Assembly (NCBI GenBank): GCA_022495995.1
Contig: JAFEMH010007428.1
Coordinates: forward strand, 1-64,000
Direction of reading: 5' to 3'
Origin: Adenophora triphylla var. japonica
Taxonomy: Eukaryota; Streptophyta; Magnoliopsida; Asterales; Campanulaceae
DNA length: 64,000 nucleotides
Part shown: in pieces, positions 9,499-21,631 of the stretch
Layout: each line of letters opens with the position of its first letter
Position numbering within the stretch: position 1 is the first letter of the stretch
The notes under the pieces: model-generated
What the model was told of the DNA's origin: nothing
What the model saw: only the letters and a program-made list of their open reading frames with translations
The model's database searches: none
Made by a program: the position numbers and the translations under genes

Positions 9499-9796
9499 TG
9501 CAAAAGCCGAAATTTCTTTATTTTCGATTATAAAGCAAGTAGACAAAGTGATATTTGCATTTCATATAATCATGCATTTCGGGATGGGATAGGTTTATCA
9601 AACATGCACTTAAAGGACAGAGTAGGTGGTTAGGTAGGGACACCATTATCCTTTAGTTTAGTTTGAACTAGAGCTCAAGATTTGTTGATACTAAGAAGCC
9701 AACCCCAATTCTAAACCTAATTTTAAATATTAACAATTTACAATTATTCACAATATCAATAGGTAAAAAGTCCCAGCAGCCCCAATTTAAGGCAGC
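9499..9796. other. AT-rich spacer between foldback and first gene
   Basis: No coding frame; TTAAATATTAACAATTTACAATTATTCACAAT near 9723-9752 echoes the end of duplicated segment c. It may hold the 3' end of the long leader intron. Confidence 0.4.
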
Positions 9797-11400
9797 ATGG
9801 AGCATTACAATGGAGAAATTGTTTCCCGAGAGTATCAATTTCAACAAGACATTCTTGAACTCACGCGCTTTCACCAAAAACAACACCGGAAACTTATTGA
9901 CAGGAGGTATAGCATGCCATGCATCTGGTCTCTAAAAGATTGGAAGATTGATTGGGATCTGCTCCGAGCGCTTCGTGCTTTGGGATTCGGAGCGACATGT
10001 GTTCACCCTATCGTACAACGATCTGATGCCAACGATGGAGGATTTTCGAGCAGCGGCTGGTGTGGGTGAGTCGAGGACTGTGGCATTTCCTCGAGACAGA
10101 CGATCGATTCACGGAGCAACTATCTGAATTCTTGGGATTATCGCGGGCTGGGTATCGGGCATTGTCGTTGACGATAGATTCATAGACTTGACTCATATAG
10201 CCGAGATTGAGTCGGACCGGCCCGGACTGTTTGATCTATCCACTTCCTTAGATATATTCATGTTGCTCATTACGTCTGCGCACTACTTCTGCGGCTACAT
10301 CGGAGTGTGTCCGGCTACGCTGTTAGAGATCATCGAGCGGGCGAGAGGTGATCGAGGAGTTGACATCCGGCATATTCAATACGGACGAGGAGCGATGGAC
10401 ATCATTCCCTTTGTTGCTAGCGGAGACATACCACGGCATTGATAGATTAGCCGGAGGATCCGAGTACATGGGTTCGAGCGGCCCAGATTACTATCATTGT
10501 GGGCGTATGAGAGATTTCGCTTGATCTCGCCCACGCCGGAGGGCGAGCGGCATTACCTTGGGTGATTGGACGGCGCGAGGATATTGAGGGATGCCGCTGC
10601 GAGAGTTGGCATAGGAGGTTGGCCTTGGCCCGATATGAGACCGCAAACCTGTACTATTGGATTTCGGCATGGGGATTGCGAGACTATGAGAGATATTCGG
10701 GGACGGGTCGGTTATTGTCCGACTTCCGGGACTACATGTATCATCCTTTTGCATTCCATCTCTAGTGAGCGGACGGTACGGATACCCGCGACGGACCATT
10801 CGGACTTTGAGAGAGCGATTGACGACTAATACAATGCCGATGATTATGGCTGAGCCTCGAGACTACACATTTCTTTGGCGAGCATTTCTAGAGGGCTTTC
10901 TTCCGATACGACCACTACTCCGTCGGACTAGAGGTAGCACATTTCGACCACCGAGTATCGACATGGTACGAGGAGCGGCAAGGTCTGTACGGTGATGATA
11001 GAGGCTCGACGCCGAGAGTGTTTTGGGGCGAGACTATTCTTCCAGCCGGACATTAAGAGGCATGGAGGCCAAGAGCAACCACTGATGAAATCACGCGACA
11101 TTGCGGCGAGATTATGAGAGACGGGAGATTCGGAGGCTGCTTTGAGAAATGATCCCGAAGTGATAGCTCGCAGGAGGCCTTGAGGCGAGGAAAGAGCGTG
11201 CGAGAGCTACCGGGCGGATTGATCCACCTGCTCACACGATACACGAGCCGGGACGAGGTCCGACCGACTTTTTCAACATACCTAGACCAAAGACCTCCCG
11301 GGGACCGAGGCGGAGGAAGAGTAGAGATTCGAGTTCGGGAGCGGGAACGAGTTCCTAGACACTTTAAGAAGACTGTTAATACATTGTTAAATATGAGTTA
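9797..11400 (+). pseudogene. Plant-mobile-domain-like protein, frameshifted
   Basis: A GC-richer coding stretch in an AT-rich setting. It starts with ATG at 9797 and runs through several frames. Recognisable blocks are WSLKDWKIDWDLLRALRALGFG, then LSYNDLMPTMEDFRAAAGV (about 10003-10060), then FPLLLAETYHGIDRLAGG (about 10395-10450), then RPRLLSLWAYERFRLISP. The pattern (region ahead of LTPT-E---LL, later LLAET--GID, then LL--WA-ERF) fits plant mobile domain / DUF7745-type proteins carried by many plant transposons. At least four frame changes are needed, so this copy looks dead unless some breaks are sequencing errors. The role of the protein is unknown. The stop at about 11399 is followed by an AT-rich 3' region. 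Confidence 0.45.
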
Positions 11401-11575
11401 GAAGCTTTATATTTATTTTAAGAAGATCTGTGTTGCTTTTAAGTTTGTAATTCAAATTTAGGGAATGATAATACGTTAATTACTTCTAAAGCTGTTAATA
11501 TATTATGAAATCCAATAATTATTAACATCCCAATTTTGTTTCATCCGTCGATTAAATTGAGTGTACGTATAATAT

Positions 11576-14500
11576 ATGGATTGCAATGCGGGAGTGATGT
11601 ACGTTAACGATGATCGTAGTTGGATGTATAAGCGGAAGTTGCCGAATCAACGCGGTATCAATCCTGAGTTTTATAGAGGGTTGAAGGGGTTTGTTGAATT
11701 TGCTCAATTAAATAAAACCGGTCACATGGATAAGGATGGTAAGATTAGGTGTCCATGCGACAAGTGTTGTAATGTCAAGTATCTAAGCTTGATCGAGACT
11801 CGAAACATCTTTTGCGTAACGGGTTTGAAGTTGGGTACAAACGGTGGACCCGTCATGGTGGTGAGATTGCGCACAAATGTTGCGAATAATCCCCGAGAAT
11901 ATTCATGTACCTCCCGAACCCGAACCTATTATTCGGGACAATGAAGAACCACCTTTGAATATGGAAGATATGGTTAGGGATGCGGCCGGTCCTTCCTTCG
12001 ATTGGTCGAGAGAACCAACGGCAAGAACCAACCCCTGCTGGCCAAGAAATTTATTGATGCTATGGACTCTGCAAAAGAGAAGGTCTATCCAGGTTGCGAG
12101 ATCGGTGTGTTGGAGGCCGTGGTGAGCTCCTTAACATAAAGGCGATTGCAATATTAGCCGGTCTGCTTATAATCGTATCATGAAAGCAATTAAGCGGATG
12201 TTGCCGAAAGAGAATAAGATGGTTACAAACTTTTATGAGACAAAGAAGTTGGTTGGGCGGATTGGGCTATGTTATGAAAAGATTGATGCGTGTAAGAATG
12301 ACTGCATGCTATTCTACAAGGAAGATTCACGAAGACGAGTGTTCAATTTGCGGACAAAGTAGATATAAGCCAAATCGGAGGAGTTCAAAACACAAGAAAA
12401 ACAGACCACATAACCGGTTGCGTTACATGCGATTGATTCCAAGATGCAACGCCTCTACGCGTCTAAATCTACTGCAGAGGCAATGCGTTGGCATAAGGAA
12501 AGTTTGCGTGAAGAGGGTGTGTTGATTCATCCCGGTGATGGGGAGGCATGGAAACACTTTGATGAGACTTATCCTGACTTTGCGTACGAAGCAAGAAATA
12601 TACGGTTATGCATCTGCTCACGATGGTTTCAATCCGTTTGGTCTGGGGCAAAATCTTACTCTTGTTGGCCGGTTATAGCCACTGTCTACAATCTTCCGCC
12701 CTGGTTGTGTATGAGTAATCCCTACATGTTCTTGTCGTTATTCATCCCCGGCCCAAACGGCCACAGGAGGAACATTGACGTCTATCTCCAACCTTTGATG
12801 GACGAATTGAAGCGGCTTTGGGAGGATGGGGTCGAAACGCGGGATGCTTTCAAGCGAGAGAATTTCAGCATGAAGGCTGCGTTGATGTGGACGATTAATG
12901 ACTTCCCTGCATATGGGATGTTATCGGGTTGGAGCACCCACGGGAAGTTGGCTGTCCGTGTTGTATGAGTGACACAAAGTCTTTCACGCTCACGCACTCT
13001 GGAAAACCATGTTGGTTCGATTGCCATAGAAAAGTGCTTCCGGAGGACCACCCATTCGGGACCCGGAAGAATGCGTTTAAAAAGAACAAGATTGACCATG
13101 ATGAGGCCCCGATTCGTTTAAGTGGTGACACGGTCTATGAGGAGGTATCTAGATTGCCCGATCCTCGGTGGGGGAAAAAGTTTTCGAAGACCAAAATACA
13201 AGGGTTTGGGACTACCCATAACCTGGATCAAGAGGAGTATATTTTGGGAGGCTGCCATCTTGGAAAACAAATCTCATTCGACATAACCTTGACGTGATGC
13301 ACATTGAGAAGAATGTATTCGATAATGTTTTTAACACGTTGATGGATTTCAAGAGAACAACTAAAGACAACGAAAAAGCTCGAAAGGACCTTAAGGAAAT
13401 CTGTAAGCGGCCGGCCTTAGACTTGGTATACGTCGATGGTAAACCGGTTAGACCGATGGCTCAATACGTGCTTACAAAGGAAAAGAAGCTCCTCCTCCTG
13501 AAATGGCTCAAGGATTTAAGGCTTCCGAGATGGTTACGCGTCTAACATTGGTAAGCGTGTCAATGTAGAGGAGGGAAAGTGCGGGGTTTGAAGAGTCACG
13601 ATTTCCACGTTTTCTTTGGATAGGCTACTTCCGATTGCTCTCGGGGTCTCTTGCCCGACAATATGCGGGTGGCGTTAACGAGTTAAGTGAGTTTTTCCGA
13701 GCGTTAACATCGACCACACTGCGTGTTGATCACATGAAAAAGCTTGAGGAGAGCATCGTAGTGACTTTGTTCAAACTTGAGAATATATTTCCTCCTTCAT
13801 TCTTTGATTCTATGGAGCATTTACCGGTCCACTTGGCATACGAAGCTAGAGTCGGTGGTCCAGTTCAATACAGATGGATGTATCCATTTGAGAGGTAATT
13901 GAATTTATTCTATTTCTAAATAATTTGAGCGTTAACAATATACCTTCTTTAACATTATTTATGTTTTAATCTACGAATGACTTTTAGGTATCTAGGCCAA
14001 TTGAAAAGGAAGATGAGCAATAGGGCCATGGTCGAGGCCTCAATTTCGAGGCTGTTATCATAGATGAGATTGTTGCCTTTGTCGGAACATATTTTCCTGA
14101 TGTTGATACGAGATTGACTAGGGTTGGCCGCAATTACGATGGTGGTTTTCCGTCTAAGGGAAACATCTCTGTATTTTCATCCCCTGGTCGGTTCCTCGGC
14201 AAACGGGTTGGTACGCGTACGTTAACCGCTAAAGAGTTTGCCACGGTCGAAACGTATGTTCTTCTTAACTGCGACGAGGTTGGGGAATATATCAAGTAAG
14301 TCATTGATGTTATGTTTACGCCTCGTCGATTAAATTATGCATGTTTAATTACCTGCATATGAAATGCCTTGTTTAACCCTATTGCGAGAATGTTTGAAGA
14401 TTTAGCTCGGGATTTATCTCCGGAACTCATCGCAACTAGGACGAAGAGAATTTTCAAGCTGGCTAAGGAAATATGTAAATATTTCGTTTCATTCAAATTT

Positions 14501-15424
14501 ATTCTATACACTTCTTTAAACATTCAATCTTAAAATTGTATTAAATTGGTTACAATATTGTCTTATAGATAGTGAACATCCGGGTGATGCCAAAGGCTGC
14601 GAGGTTAAGACATTTAGCATCATCTCCGTACTTGAACGTTCATTTATACAACGGTTATTTCGTGAATGGCTATGTGTTTCATACCAAAGCTTACGGGGCT
14701 CTAAATTGACGTGGAATAGCGGTGTGAAGCTTAAGGGAATGATTATTATGGCGTCTGAAAGAAGTAGTCGAGGTGGAGTATTTGGGTAGAAACGGTGTTG
14801 TCTTGTTCAATTGTGATTGGCGGGATGCTTTGTGCGAGGTGTTAAGAAGCACGCCATATTTGACCTCGTCGATGTAAAGGACTCATCCGAGACATAATGG
14901 CGACGACGTCTTCATCTTAGCATCTCAAGCACAACGGTATACATGACTCCTACCCTCGTCCGCGACCCGACGGATGGTGGGGTGTTTGGATGACCAAGGC
15001 TAGGAGCATGATTGACAACCTACCCTCGTCGACAACTACAGAGTCGTCATTAGAAACACCCTATCAAGAGGATGAAATGCCAGTGCCACCTAACGTTTCA
15101 TCAGCTAATCATCCATTAGATGATGTCACTCATATTCCTCAAAATGTTGATGAACCCGAGGAGGATATCTTACCAGTGAATTTGCCAACTCCCCCGCCTC
15201 GTTCAGGTCATCTCGCGCACATTGATATTGATGAATCAGAGGAAGAGGAAGAGGAAGAGGAAGAGGAAGAGGAAGAGGAAGAAGAAGAGGAAGTGGAAGA
15301 GGAAGAGGAAGAGGAAGAGGAAGAGGAACCAGAGTTTGATTCATCAGAGTCCGAAGACGAAGATGAAGAACTCGAGTTTTGTAGTAATTCAGAGTCCAGT
15401 GATGATGATGGGGACGAAGATTAA
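11576..15424 (+). pseudogene. CACTA transposase of the tnp2 family, frameshifted
   Basis: Encodes the catalytic transposase (TNPD/tnp2 type) that cuts and joins element ends in the nucleus. Domains in order: transposase-associated N-terminal domain (11610-11870; RSWMYKR, GLKGFVEFAQLN, IRCPCDKCCN); tnp2 core (about 12170-13540; CSICGQSRY, ATVYNLPPWLCM, LFIPGPNG, IDVYLQPLMDELKRLW, MHIEKNVFDNVFNTL); DUF4218 (13635-13894); and a DUF4216-like part (about 14640-14860). The C-terminus is acidic, with a (GAAGAG)n-coded Glu tract at 15237-15330. Three introns look canonical: 13895-13987 joins FER to YLGQLK in frame, 14296-14388 joins YIK to MFEDL, and the third is about 14475-14570. Frame breaks at about 11800, 12050, 12360, 12610, 12940, 13290, 13540 and in 14700-14990 prevent a full product as written. 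Confidence 0.85.
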
Positions 15425-15429
15425 TAATA

Positions 15430-15745
15430 GTTTAAAGTTTAAAATTGTATTGTGAATGCTTTAGATTATTAGAACTTTAAAGTTTTATATGTATTGTGAA
15501 TGCTTTAGATTATTAGAACTTTAAAGTTTCATATGTATTGTGAATGCTTTAGATTATTTTTAATATCCGTCGTTTTATATATATTGTGAATGCTTTAGAT
15601 TATTAGAACTTTAAAGTTTTATATGTATTGTGAATGCTTTATATTATTAATAGTTTAAAGTTTTATATGTATTGTGAATGCTTTAGATTATTAGAACTTT
15701 AAAGTTTTAGATGTATTGTGAATATATTGTTTCCTATTGTTAAAG
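15430..15745. repeat. ~44-bp minisatellite, about seven units
   Basis: Unit of the form TTTAAAGTTTTATATGTATTG + TGAATGCTTTAGATTATTAGAAC. It lies just after the tnp2 stop codon, in its 3' untranslated region or between the two genes. One unit has an insertion (AATATCCGTCG). Confidence 0.85.
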
Positions 15746-15779
15746 TTGTATATTTTAATATTTTCTTGTAATACGAGAT

Positions 15780-17570
15780 ATGAGTTCTAGTAGAAAGGGC
15801 AAGGGTAAGAAGACTAAGCTCATTTACACATTGATTCTTGGGGACGCAATAGTCCCGATCCGGTAGCGATGATGTCGACCCTTCACGCGGTAGTACTAGC
15901 TCCACCTCTGGGGCCGGTACTCAGACTACTGTCGATTCTGAGGGGAGGATATTTGTCCGGATATCATCACTTTATGACCAGTAAGTAACTCTTCATTAAT
16001 TTGATATAAGTTGGTTCCTTTTTGCTTTATATATAATTCATTATTTAAGTTAAAATGTTATTGTATAAATATACTTGGCAGGTTTGTAGGTGGATACTCC
16101 ACCCCGGGGACTAAGATCGGGCAATGCGGCGGTCTCGAAAAATGACCGAGTTTTGGCCCAACTGGAAAAAAATTGCCACAGAGGCAGAAGGACGATGCGT
16201 GGGATGAGTTTAAGGTAATGTGTTAATGGTTTTTATTTAAAACTTAAATGTTAGTTTGTTATTAAAATGTTATAATTAATAATGATTATACTCTTTTAGT
16301 TTTGTAATGTTATCATTATATGTTGTAGGCTAAATATTATTGGGCGCCAGACATCAGCGAGGCGACGGCTAGATATGTTTTCGATGAGCAGGCTCACAAG
16401 CTATTTAAGGATTTTATTTGTAACATATTTATCTATCCTTAATTAGTTTAATTAACAATGATTATACTCTTTTAATTTTATAATGTCATCATTATATGTT
16501 TACGAGATATTCATATTTTTTATAGGTACCACGAAGAAAAATTATTATACTACTCGGCTCGCGGCGGGACAACAGCCCTTGTGTCCTACTTTTATGACCG
16601 ATGAGGTGTTTCGTCAATTTTGCGAATATTGGGGGTCGGATGCGGCGAAGGCTATATCCGAACGTGGCAAGGCCAATAGAGCGAGCTCCCGAGGGTGGCG
16701 GCGATGCATACCGTGGGGACGCTCACGGTCGCCGAGCATCACGACCGCATGGTATGTATGTTAATTTAAATATAGTAGTGTATGGATGCTTTTAAATAGG
16801 TTTATGTACGTATGTTAGGCGGGAGCCATGTTGATGCTATGAAATCCATAGTTTTAGTGTAAATGTAGTGTATGCATGCTTTTAAATCAGTTTAAATGTT
16901 GCATTTATACAATTTCAAAGTAATAATCTCGCTTATTTTATTTATAGGAAAGGGAGTATGGTCCGGATATCAGTTTTGTGGATGTTTACGCTAGCACCCA
17001 TATTTGGAATTCTACAGCGCCCGATCAACCTCCGCAATGGGTTGACGATCGATCTGCTAATGCCTTTGTAAGTAAACTATCATTAAATGACTTTATTTTG
17101 AATATGTAAATTTATTTATGTACCTTACATTGTGTATATGATTATAATTGTTTGTTTTATTTTGACAGGCTGCATATCAAGCCGCCGTTGTTCCCGAAGG
17201 AACGCCTCCCGGCGAGCCCGTCCCCTTCGTGCCTGATGTTTGGCACGAGGTCACCTCTCAGGGACAACCAAGGAGAGGAGCCCGAGTGTTAGGGATGGGG
17301 GATTACGGGCGGCTATGCCCGTCGACGTCGACCGGCCGTCGGCAAAATGTTGCCCAGCCCACGTTTCATGATCCGAGGGTCGACACTCTGGAGGCTGCGT
17401 TGGAGGAGGAGAGACGCGAGCGGGCAAAGCTTGCGGGTGCTTTGGCAGTTCAGACGCAGATGCAGGAGGAGAACGATCGACGTCATGCAGAGATTCAAAG
17501 ACAACATGCAGAGACTCAAAGACAATTGGCGCTGTTGATGGCTCATCTCGGCCAGGACTCCCGGGGGTAA
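15780..17570 (+). CDS. PF03004-type plant transposon protein (En/Spm accessory), multi-exon
   Basis: Second CACTA gene, of the Ptta/En/Spm transposase class (PF03004), probably the partner that binds the subterminal repeats. ATG at 15780 (MSSSRKGKGKK, basic). Good GT-AG junctions exist: CAG|GTAAGT at about 15980 to an acceptor at 16081; AAG|GTAATG at about 16214 to 16329 (EFK to AKYYWAP); an acceptor at about 16526; a donor at about 16751 to 16948; and TTT|GTAAGT at about 17067 to 17169. Family landmarks are KYYWAP, FCEYW, a GKANRASS-like block, EYGPDISFVDVYASTH and WVDDRSANAF. The last exon (17170-17570) ends in an Ala/Glu/Arg/Gln coiled coil (about 17395-17560) and a stop at 17568-17570. 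Small frame slips are likely near 15840-15870, 16130-16150 and 16690-16730, so it may be a pseudogene. Confidence 0.7.
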
Positions 17571-17904
17571 TTTCCGAGCGTCCCCCAGGTTGATTGCGGA
17601 CTTTTTTAGACATTTTTGTATTAATTTATACTTGTTTGTAAACATTTGAGACATTTGGTACCGCGGGAGCCCCTCCCCGCCTCTCCCCCGCTCCACCCCT
17701 CTCCCCTCTCCCCCTTCCCCCTCTCCCCCTCTCCCCCCTCCCCCTCTCTCCTCCCGAATTGGTACGGTGGTATTTAGTTTTTATTTGGTACGCGATATTT
17801 GAATTTTAGTTTTTATAGTTTTAGTTTTATAAATTGAAATGTTATATCGGTACAAAAAATTTTGGTTTATTGATATTTTAAATTATTTTTTTTAAATTTA
17901 TTTC
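17571..17904. other. 3' region with CT-rich microsatellite
   Basis: After the stop codon: 17664-17755 is a CTCCCC(T)-rich low-complexity run, then AT-rich DNA with TTTAGTTTTTA repeats. No gene is seen. It is likely the 3' end of the transposon transcript. Confidence 0.6.
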
Positions 17905-18496
17905 AGAATCGCCGACGGAATTTTCCGTCAATTAAATTAATGTCTTGAAATAAAAATTAATTAAATAAATTAATTTTAGCGGCGGAATTTTCCGTCATTT
18001 GTAATAAAATTAATTTAATTAAATTAATTTGACGGAAATTTCCGCCGCTATAATCATTTAATTTTTATTTAATTTTTGATTTCGGCGGCGGAAATTTCCG
18101 TCATTGTAATAAAATTTAAATTAAAATTAAATAATTTCAGCGACAGTAATTTCCGCCGAAATAATTTAATTTTAATTTTAATTTTATTACGGACGGAAAT
18201 TTCAGCTGAAATTAATTTAATTAAATTAATTTTTATTACGGCGACGGAAATTTCCGCCGAAATGAAAATTTAATTAAATTAAATTAATATAGCGGCGGAA
18301 GTTTCCGTCGCTGAAACCATTAATTCACCGGCGGAATTAAATTCCGTCGGTAAAAGAAAAAAATAGCGGCGGAAATTGACCCGTCGGAGCACTGCGACGA
18401 GCTGGTAGCGGCGGACCACCGACGGAATTTTTCCGTCGGTGATTTATTTTAGCGACGGAAATTTAATTTTAGCGGCGGAAATTTCCGTCGCTAAAT
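17905..18496. repeat. Right subterminal repeats of the CACTA element
   Basis: About twelve variants of AGCGGCGGAAATTTCCGTCGCT in both orientations, separated by TTAATTTAATTAAATTAA-type spacers, at a spacing of about 40-55 bp. Each is close to a palindrome. They are expected binding sites for the accessory protein. Confidence 0.85.
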
Positions 18497-18514
18497 GACC
18501 TTTTTCTGGTAGTG
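18497..18514 (-). repeat. Right terminal inverted repeat of the CACTA element
   Basis: On the minus strand this reads CACTACCAGAAAAAGGTC, the classic CACTA terminus. The next three bases (TGA, 18515-18517) would be the target duplication, but no left end is available for comparison. Confidence 0.85.
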
Positions 18515-20054
18515 TGAGTTGTACTCAATGCCCCGTAATATCCGCAATAATGGTACGGATTTTGTCGATTGGAAATTTTCCTTGGTGTGATGATGTGTAT
18601 CATATTTTTCCCCTTTTGGGGCGCCCGACAAAACTTTTTGCTTTGGATTTGGAAGTTTGAAAAATCATTTCGGAGTCGCCACGCCCTTTTTAGTTTAAGG
18701 GCCAAAACTTTAAAAAATACCCAATATTAGAAAGTGAGTTCGGAAAAACTAGAAATGTAACGAGTCTTCCTCACTTGAAACCTTTTGTGTGTGTGTGTAT
18801 TTGAAAGGACTTTTCTGAAAATAACTGGAATTTTAGGGACTGAAATGAAAAATAGTTTGAAAACAGTGATTAAACTGAAAATAACAGAAAACTGAGGAAC
18901 TGTTTGCAGATGACAATGTCATCCGCGTGGAGGAGATTGTAGTGCAATCTCATCCGCGCGGATGGGGCTGTAGTGTCAATATTTTTACAGTTTCCAGTTT
19001 AGTCACTGTAATTTTCAGAAATTTAACTGGATTTACAGGACTTAATTGGAATTGTAATTGAAAAGACAGAAAGTAAAGGGGGTGTTTGGATTTTGGCATC
19101 CATGCTTGTCCTCTCTTTTCCTAGACTAGGATTAGTGGTCATAAGTGATGAATCCACTTAATCAAGTCATCCCGGGGGTACGTTAGGACTTTATTAGCAT
19201 TTCATTTGCTAGGGGAAAAGGGGAATTTGACATGAAAGTAAATTTGACAAAAGAGTTAGGTCAAGATGTATCAACTTTAGAGGAAGATCTCTAAGATGGT
19301 CATAAGATGACCATTCTTGAGATCTAGACTCAAGTGTATCTCCTACATCTTATGTGACCTATTTTATAAGTCTAGATGATTTTCATCCAAGGAAAGTGTT
19401 CCAAGGTGAGCATCTTAGAATAGGGAGGGGAATTTGCAAGGAAGTAAATGATGTGGGCCATTTAAAATGATCATCTATGGAGATTGACTCCAAGATGACC
19501 ATATTTAGGTCAAGAAAGCAAGTAAAGACTAGAAATGTAAAGAGGCATGAAATTATCAAATATGGACCATCTGAAGTGGTCATCCATGGAGATGAACTTC
19601 AAGATGACCATCTTCTAGGTCAAGCAAGAAAGTACCAAATAATGTAAAAAAAAAGGGAGTGGGAAATAACATAAAAATAAAGGAAAATGTGGATCACCTT
19701 AGAAGATCATCCATGGAAATGGATTCCATGGAGATTCTCTTGGATCCTTGGGACAAGAGGGAAAGGGGATGAGCAAGTAAGTAAATAAACAAGGCTACAT
19801 CATTTATATATAAAATGTATGCATGAATGAAGGAGATTTGAGTAAGGGAGGTGAGGGTTTACCAATTGTTTCTTGGTTTGTTGTTTAGGGTTTGAGAGAT
19901 TTCAAGGCTTAAGAGTGGTTTGAGATGGATTTGGTGTTGGATTTTGAATTGTGAAGGTGTAAATGGCTATTTGGGAATGGATTTTGACAGCATAACAGTA
20001 GTTTTCGTATTTTTTTGGGTTTTTTCTGTCTTGTTAAACTGAGGGAGAAGGGCT
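18515..20054. other. Non-coding retroelement DNA, left part (probably Tat/Ogre type)
   Basis: No gene. Contains TTTCGGAGTCGCCAC (about 18669), an inverted-repeat pair around ATCCGCGTGG / CCGCGCGGAT (18910-18970), and three imperfect ~110-bp repeats around GGTCATCCATGGAGATGA (19270-19740). It joins directly to 28045 once the copia element and one TSD copy are removed. The downstream part carries the CCTACGTATCCC...GGGAATCAA signature common in 3' regions of Tat/Ogre elements. Family assignment is an inference. Confidence 0.4.
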
Positions 20055-21617
20055 TGTAGGTGTTAGTGCCCTAGGTCTATAGAGATAGACCTATTTGTAA
20101 TGTCATTTTCATTTATATATGAGATTATTACTTTGATTATTATATGTGTTTGCATGTTTACTTTAATAATCGTGTCCCTAGTACTTATGAAGCACTAGTA
20201 TAAAGTCTAATGGATAATCATGTGATGATTATATGCATGGAGATGCACATTAGATTCATGGGTACCTGTTAGGGAACAATGTACTGAACTTGACCCATTA
20301 TGAGATTTATGTCATGGTCGTATGTCATAATAAATCTCATATAGTTATATCATTGATATCCTTTGACCTGAGATTATCATCGTCTTCCACTCGATGAATA
20401 TTATGTTTGATATAGTTTAACGTTGTCTTTAACCGGATAACAATAAGGGCTATTATTGGCATGATATGATTCTTGTTGGGAAGAATGATAAGTCAAGATG
20501 GAAATTTGTCCCTCGTTAAGAGAGATGTTTGCTAGGCCACTCGTAAGTAAGATTGATGTAGTGCATGGCCATGCCCGAATGAATTAATGTGATTAATATC
20601 ATTCGATTAATCAATTTACTTAGCAATGAGAAAGCATTGAACAATATGAGTTGACGTGGACCATGACTCATGTTCAATATAACATCGTGTGACAATGGGA
20701 TTGTGATATGTTCTATGTAGGAAATCGAACTTTGCATTATATTATTTTGGTAGGCATGATGGCTTGCTAGAGTCCGCTCATGTATTATGAGGATCGATGT
20801 GATCGAACTCATTGCCAACATAATATAGTCCTATGGGGTCACACACATCGAACGAATTGTCAAAAATGAAGAATATGGAGGTTTTGTATTCAGGGGACGA
20901 CTCGTCCCCAGGCCTGAACTAACTATTCCCTTGGCCTGGGACGAATGAATCAGAGGTAGCATCCTGGGGGACGACTCGTGCCCATGGGGACGAGTCGTGC
21001 CCATCAGGACGACTCTTGACTTGAATTCAAACCAACTCTTCCCCTTAAGGGGGACACCGGAATCAGTGGAAGGTTGCAAGGGGACGACTCATGCCCTGGG
21101 GGACGAGTCGTCCCGTCGGCGCTGGACTGATTCGTAAATGACCTAATTTTAGGGTTTTCGCAAGGGGCTTTTATTTATAATGTATAAATACTTACCCCTG
21201 GTTGCCCTAGCCGTCATCATCACGTTTTGGGTTTAGAGAAACACCAAAAAGGAGAGATTTTCAATTGTGAATTGAGAAATCAAACCATTCAATTCCATAT
21301 TTCTTCATCGATTGAAAGGAGTTTCAATCAAGGATCTAGCAATCCACCTAGAAGAGTTCTAGGGTTCGTTCGTCGCGTGGATACACATAGAGGATCTTCG
21401 CTCTTCAATATCTTTAGTTCGTGATTCAACGATCGTTTATCAAGGATTCTCAAGATCGTCAATCTGGAGTTGGGTCACGTTTATCAACGACAAAAGCACA
21501 CAAGGTTGGTATTTCTAAATCATTCCTCTTAATTAATCATCTAGAACGGATTCTAGGGCTCCGAGTTTTTCGAGTTATTGCATTATTCCGCTGCGCATGG
21601 ACCCTCGAAACCCAATA
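20055..21617 (+). repeat. 5' LTR of the copia element
   Basis: 1563 bp, long for copia. Contains a cluster of GGGGACGACTCGTCCCC-type palindromes (20895-21115), TTTATAATGTATAAATAC (TATA-like) near 21172 and a transcribed-looking U5 end. The boundary is fixed by its match to the 3' copy and by the TSD. Confidence 0.95.
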
Positions 21618-21618
21618 G

Positions 21619-21631
21619 TGGTATCAGAGCC
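21619..21631 (+). promoter_or_regulatory. Primer binding site (tRNA-iMet)
   Basis: TGGTATCAGAGCC, one base after the 5' LTR, complementary to the 3' end of initiator methionine tRNA, the usual primer of plant copia elements. Confidence 0.95.

Larger units (their letters stand above)
5397..18514 (+). mobile_element. CACTA (En/Spm) DNA transposon, left end missing
   Basis: A class II transposon of the CACTA superfamily, inferred from three things. First, palindromic subterminal repeats built on AGCGGCGGAAATTTCCGTCGCT occur near both ends (5397-5529 and 17905-18492). Second, the right terminus at 18497-18514 reads, on the minus strand, CACTACCAGAAAAAGGTC. Third, it carries plus-strand tnp2-type and PF03004-type genes. 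The matching left inverted repeat is not visible, so this copy probably cannot move by itself. Internally it also holds a duplicated block with foldbacks, a captured NSE4 fragment, and a plant-mobile-domain-like gene. Confidence 0.85.

Noticed and set aside
15126..15344. Poly-Leu/Pro minus-strand frame
   Set aside because: Antisense of the GAAGAG repeat that codes for the Glu tract.
17251..17696. Minus-strand frames of 120 and 127 codons
   Set aside because: Antisense of the well-supported last exon of the PF03004-type gene.
20516..21079. Minus-strand frames of 101 and 82 codons, repeated in the 3' LTR
   Set aside because: Lie in the copia LTRs; duplicated with the LTR, no known domain.
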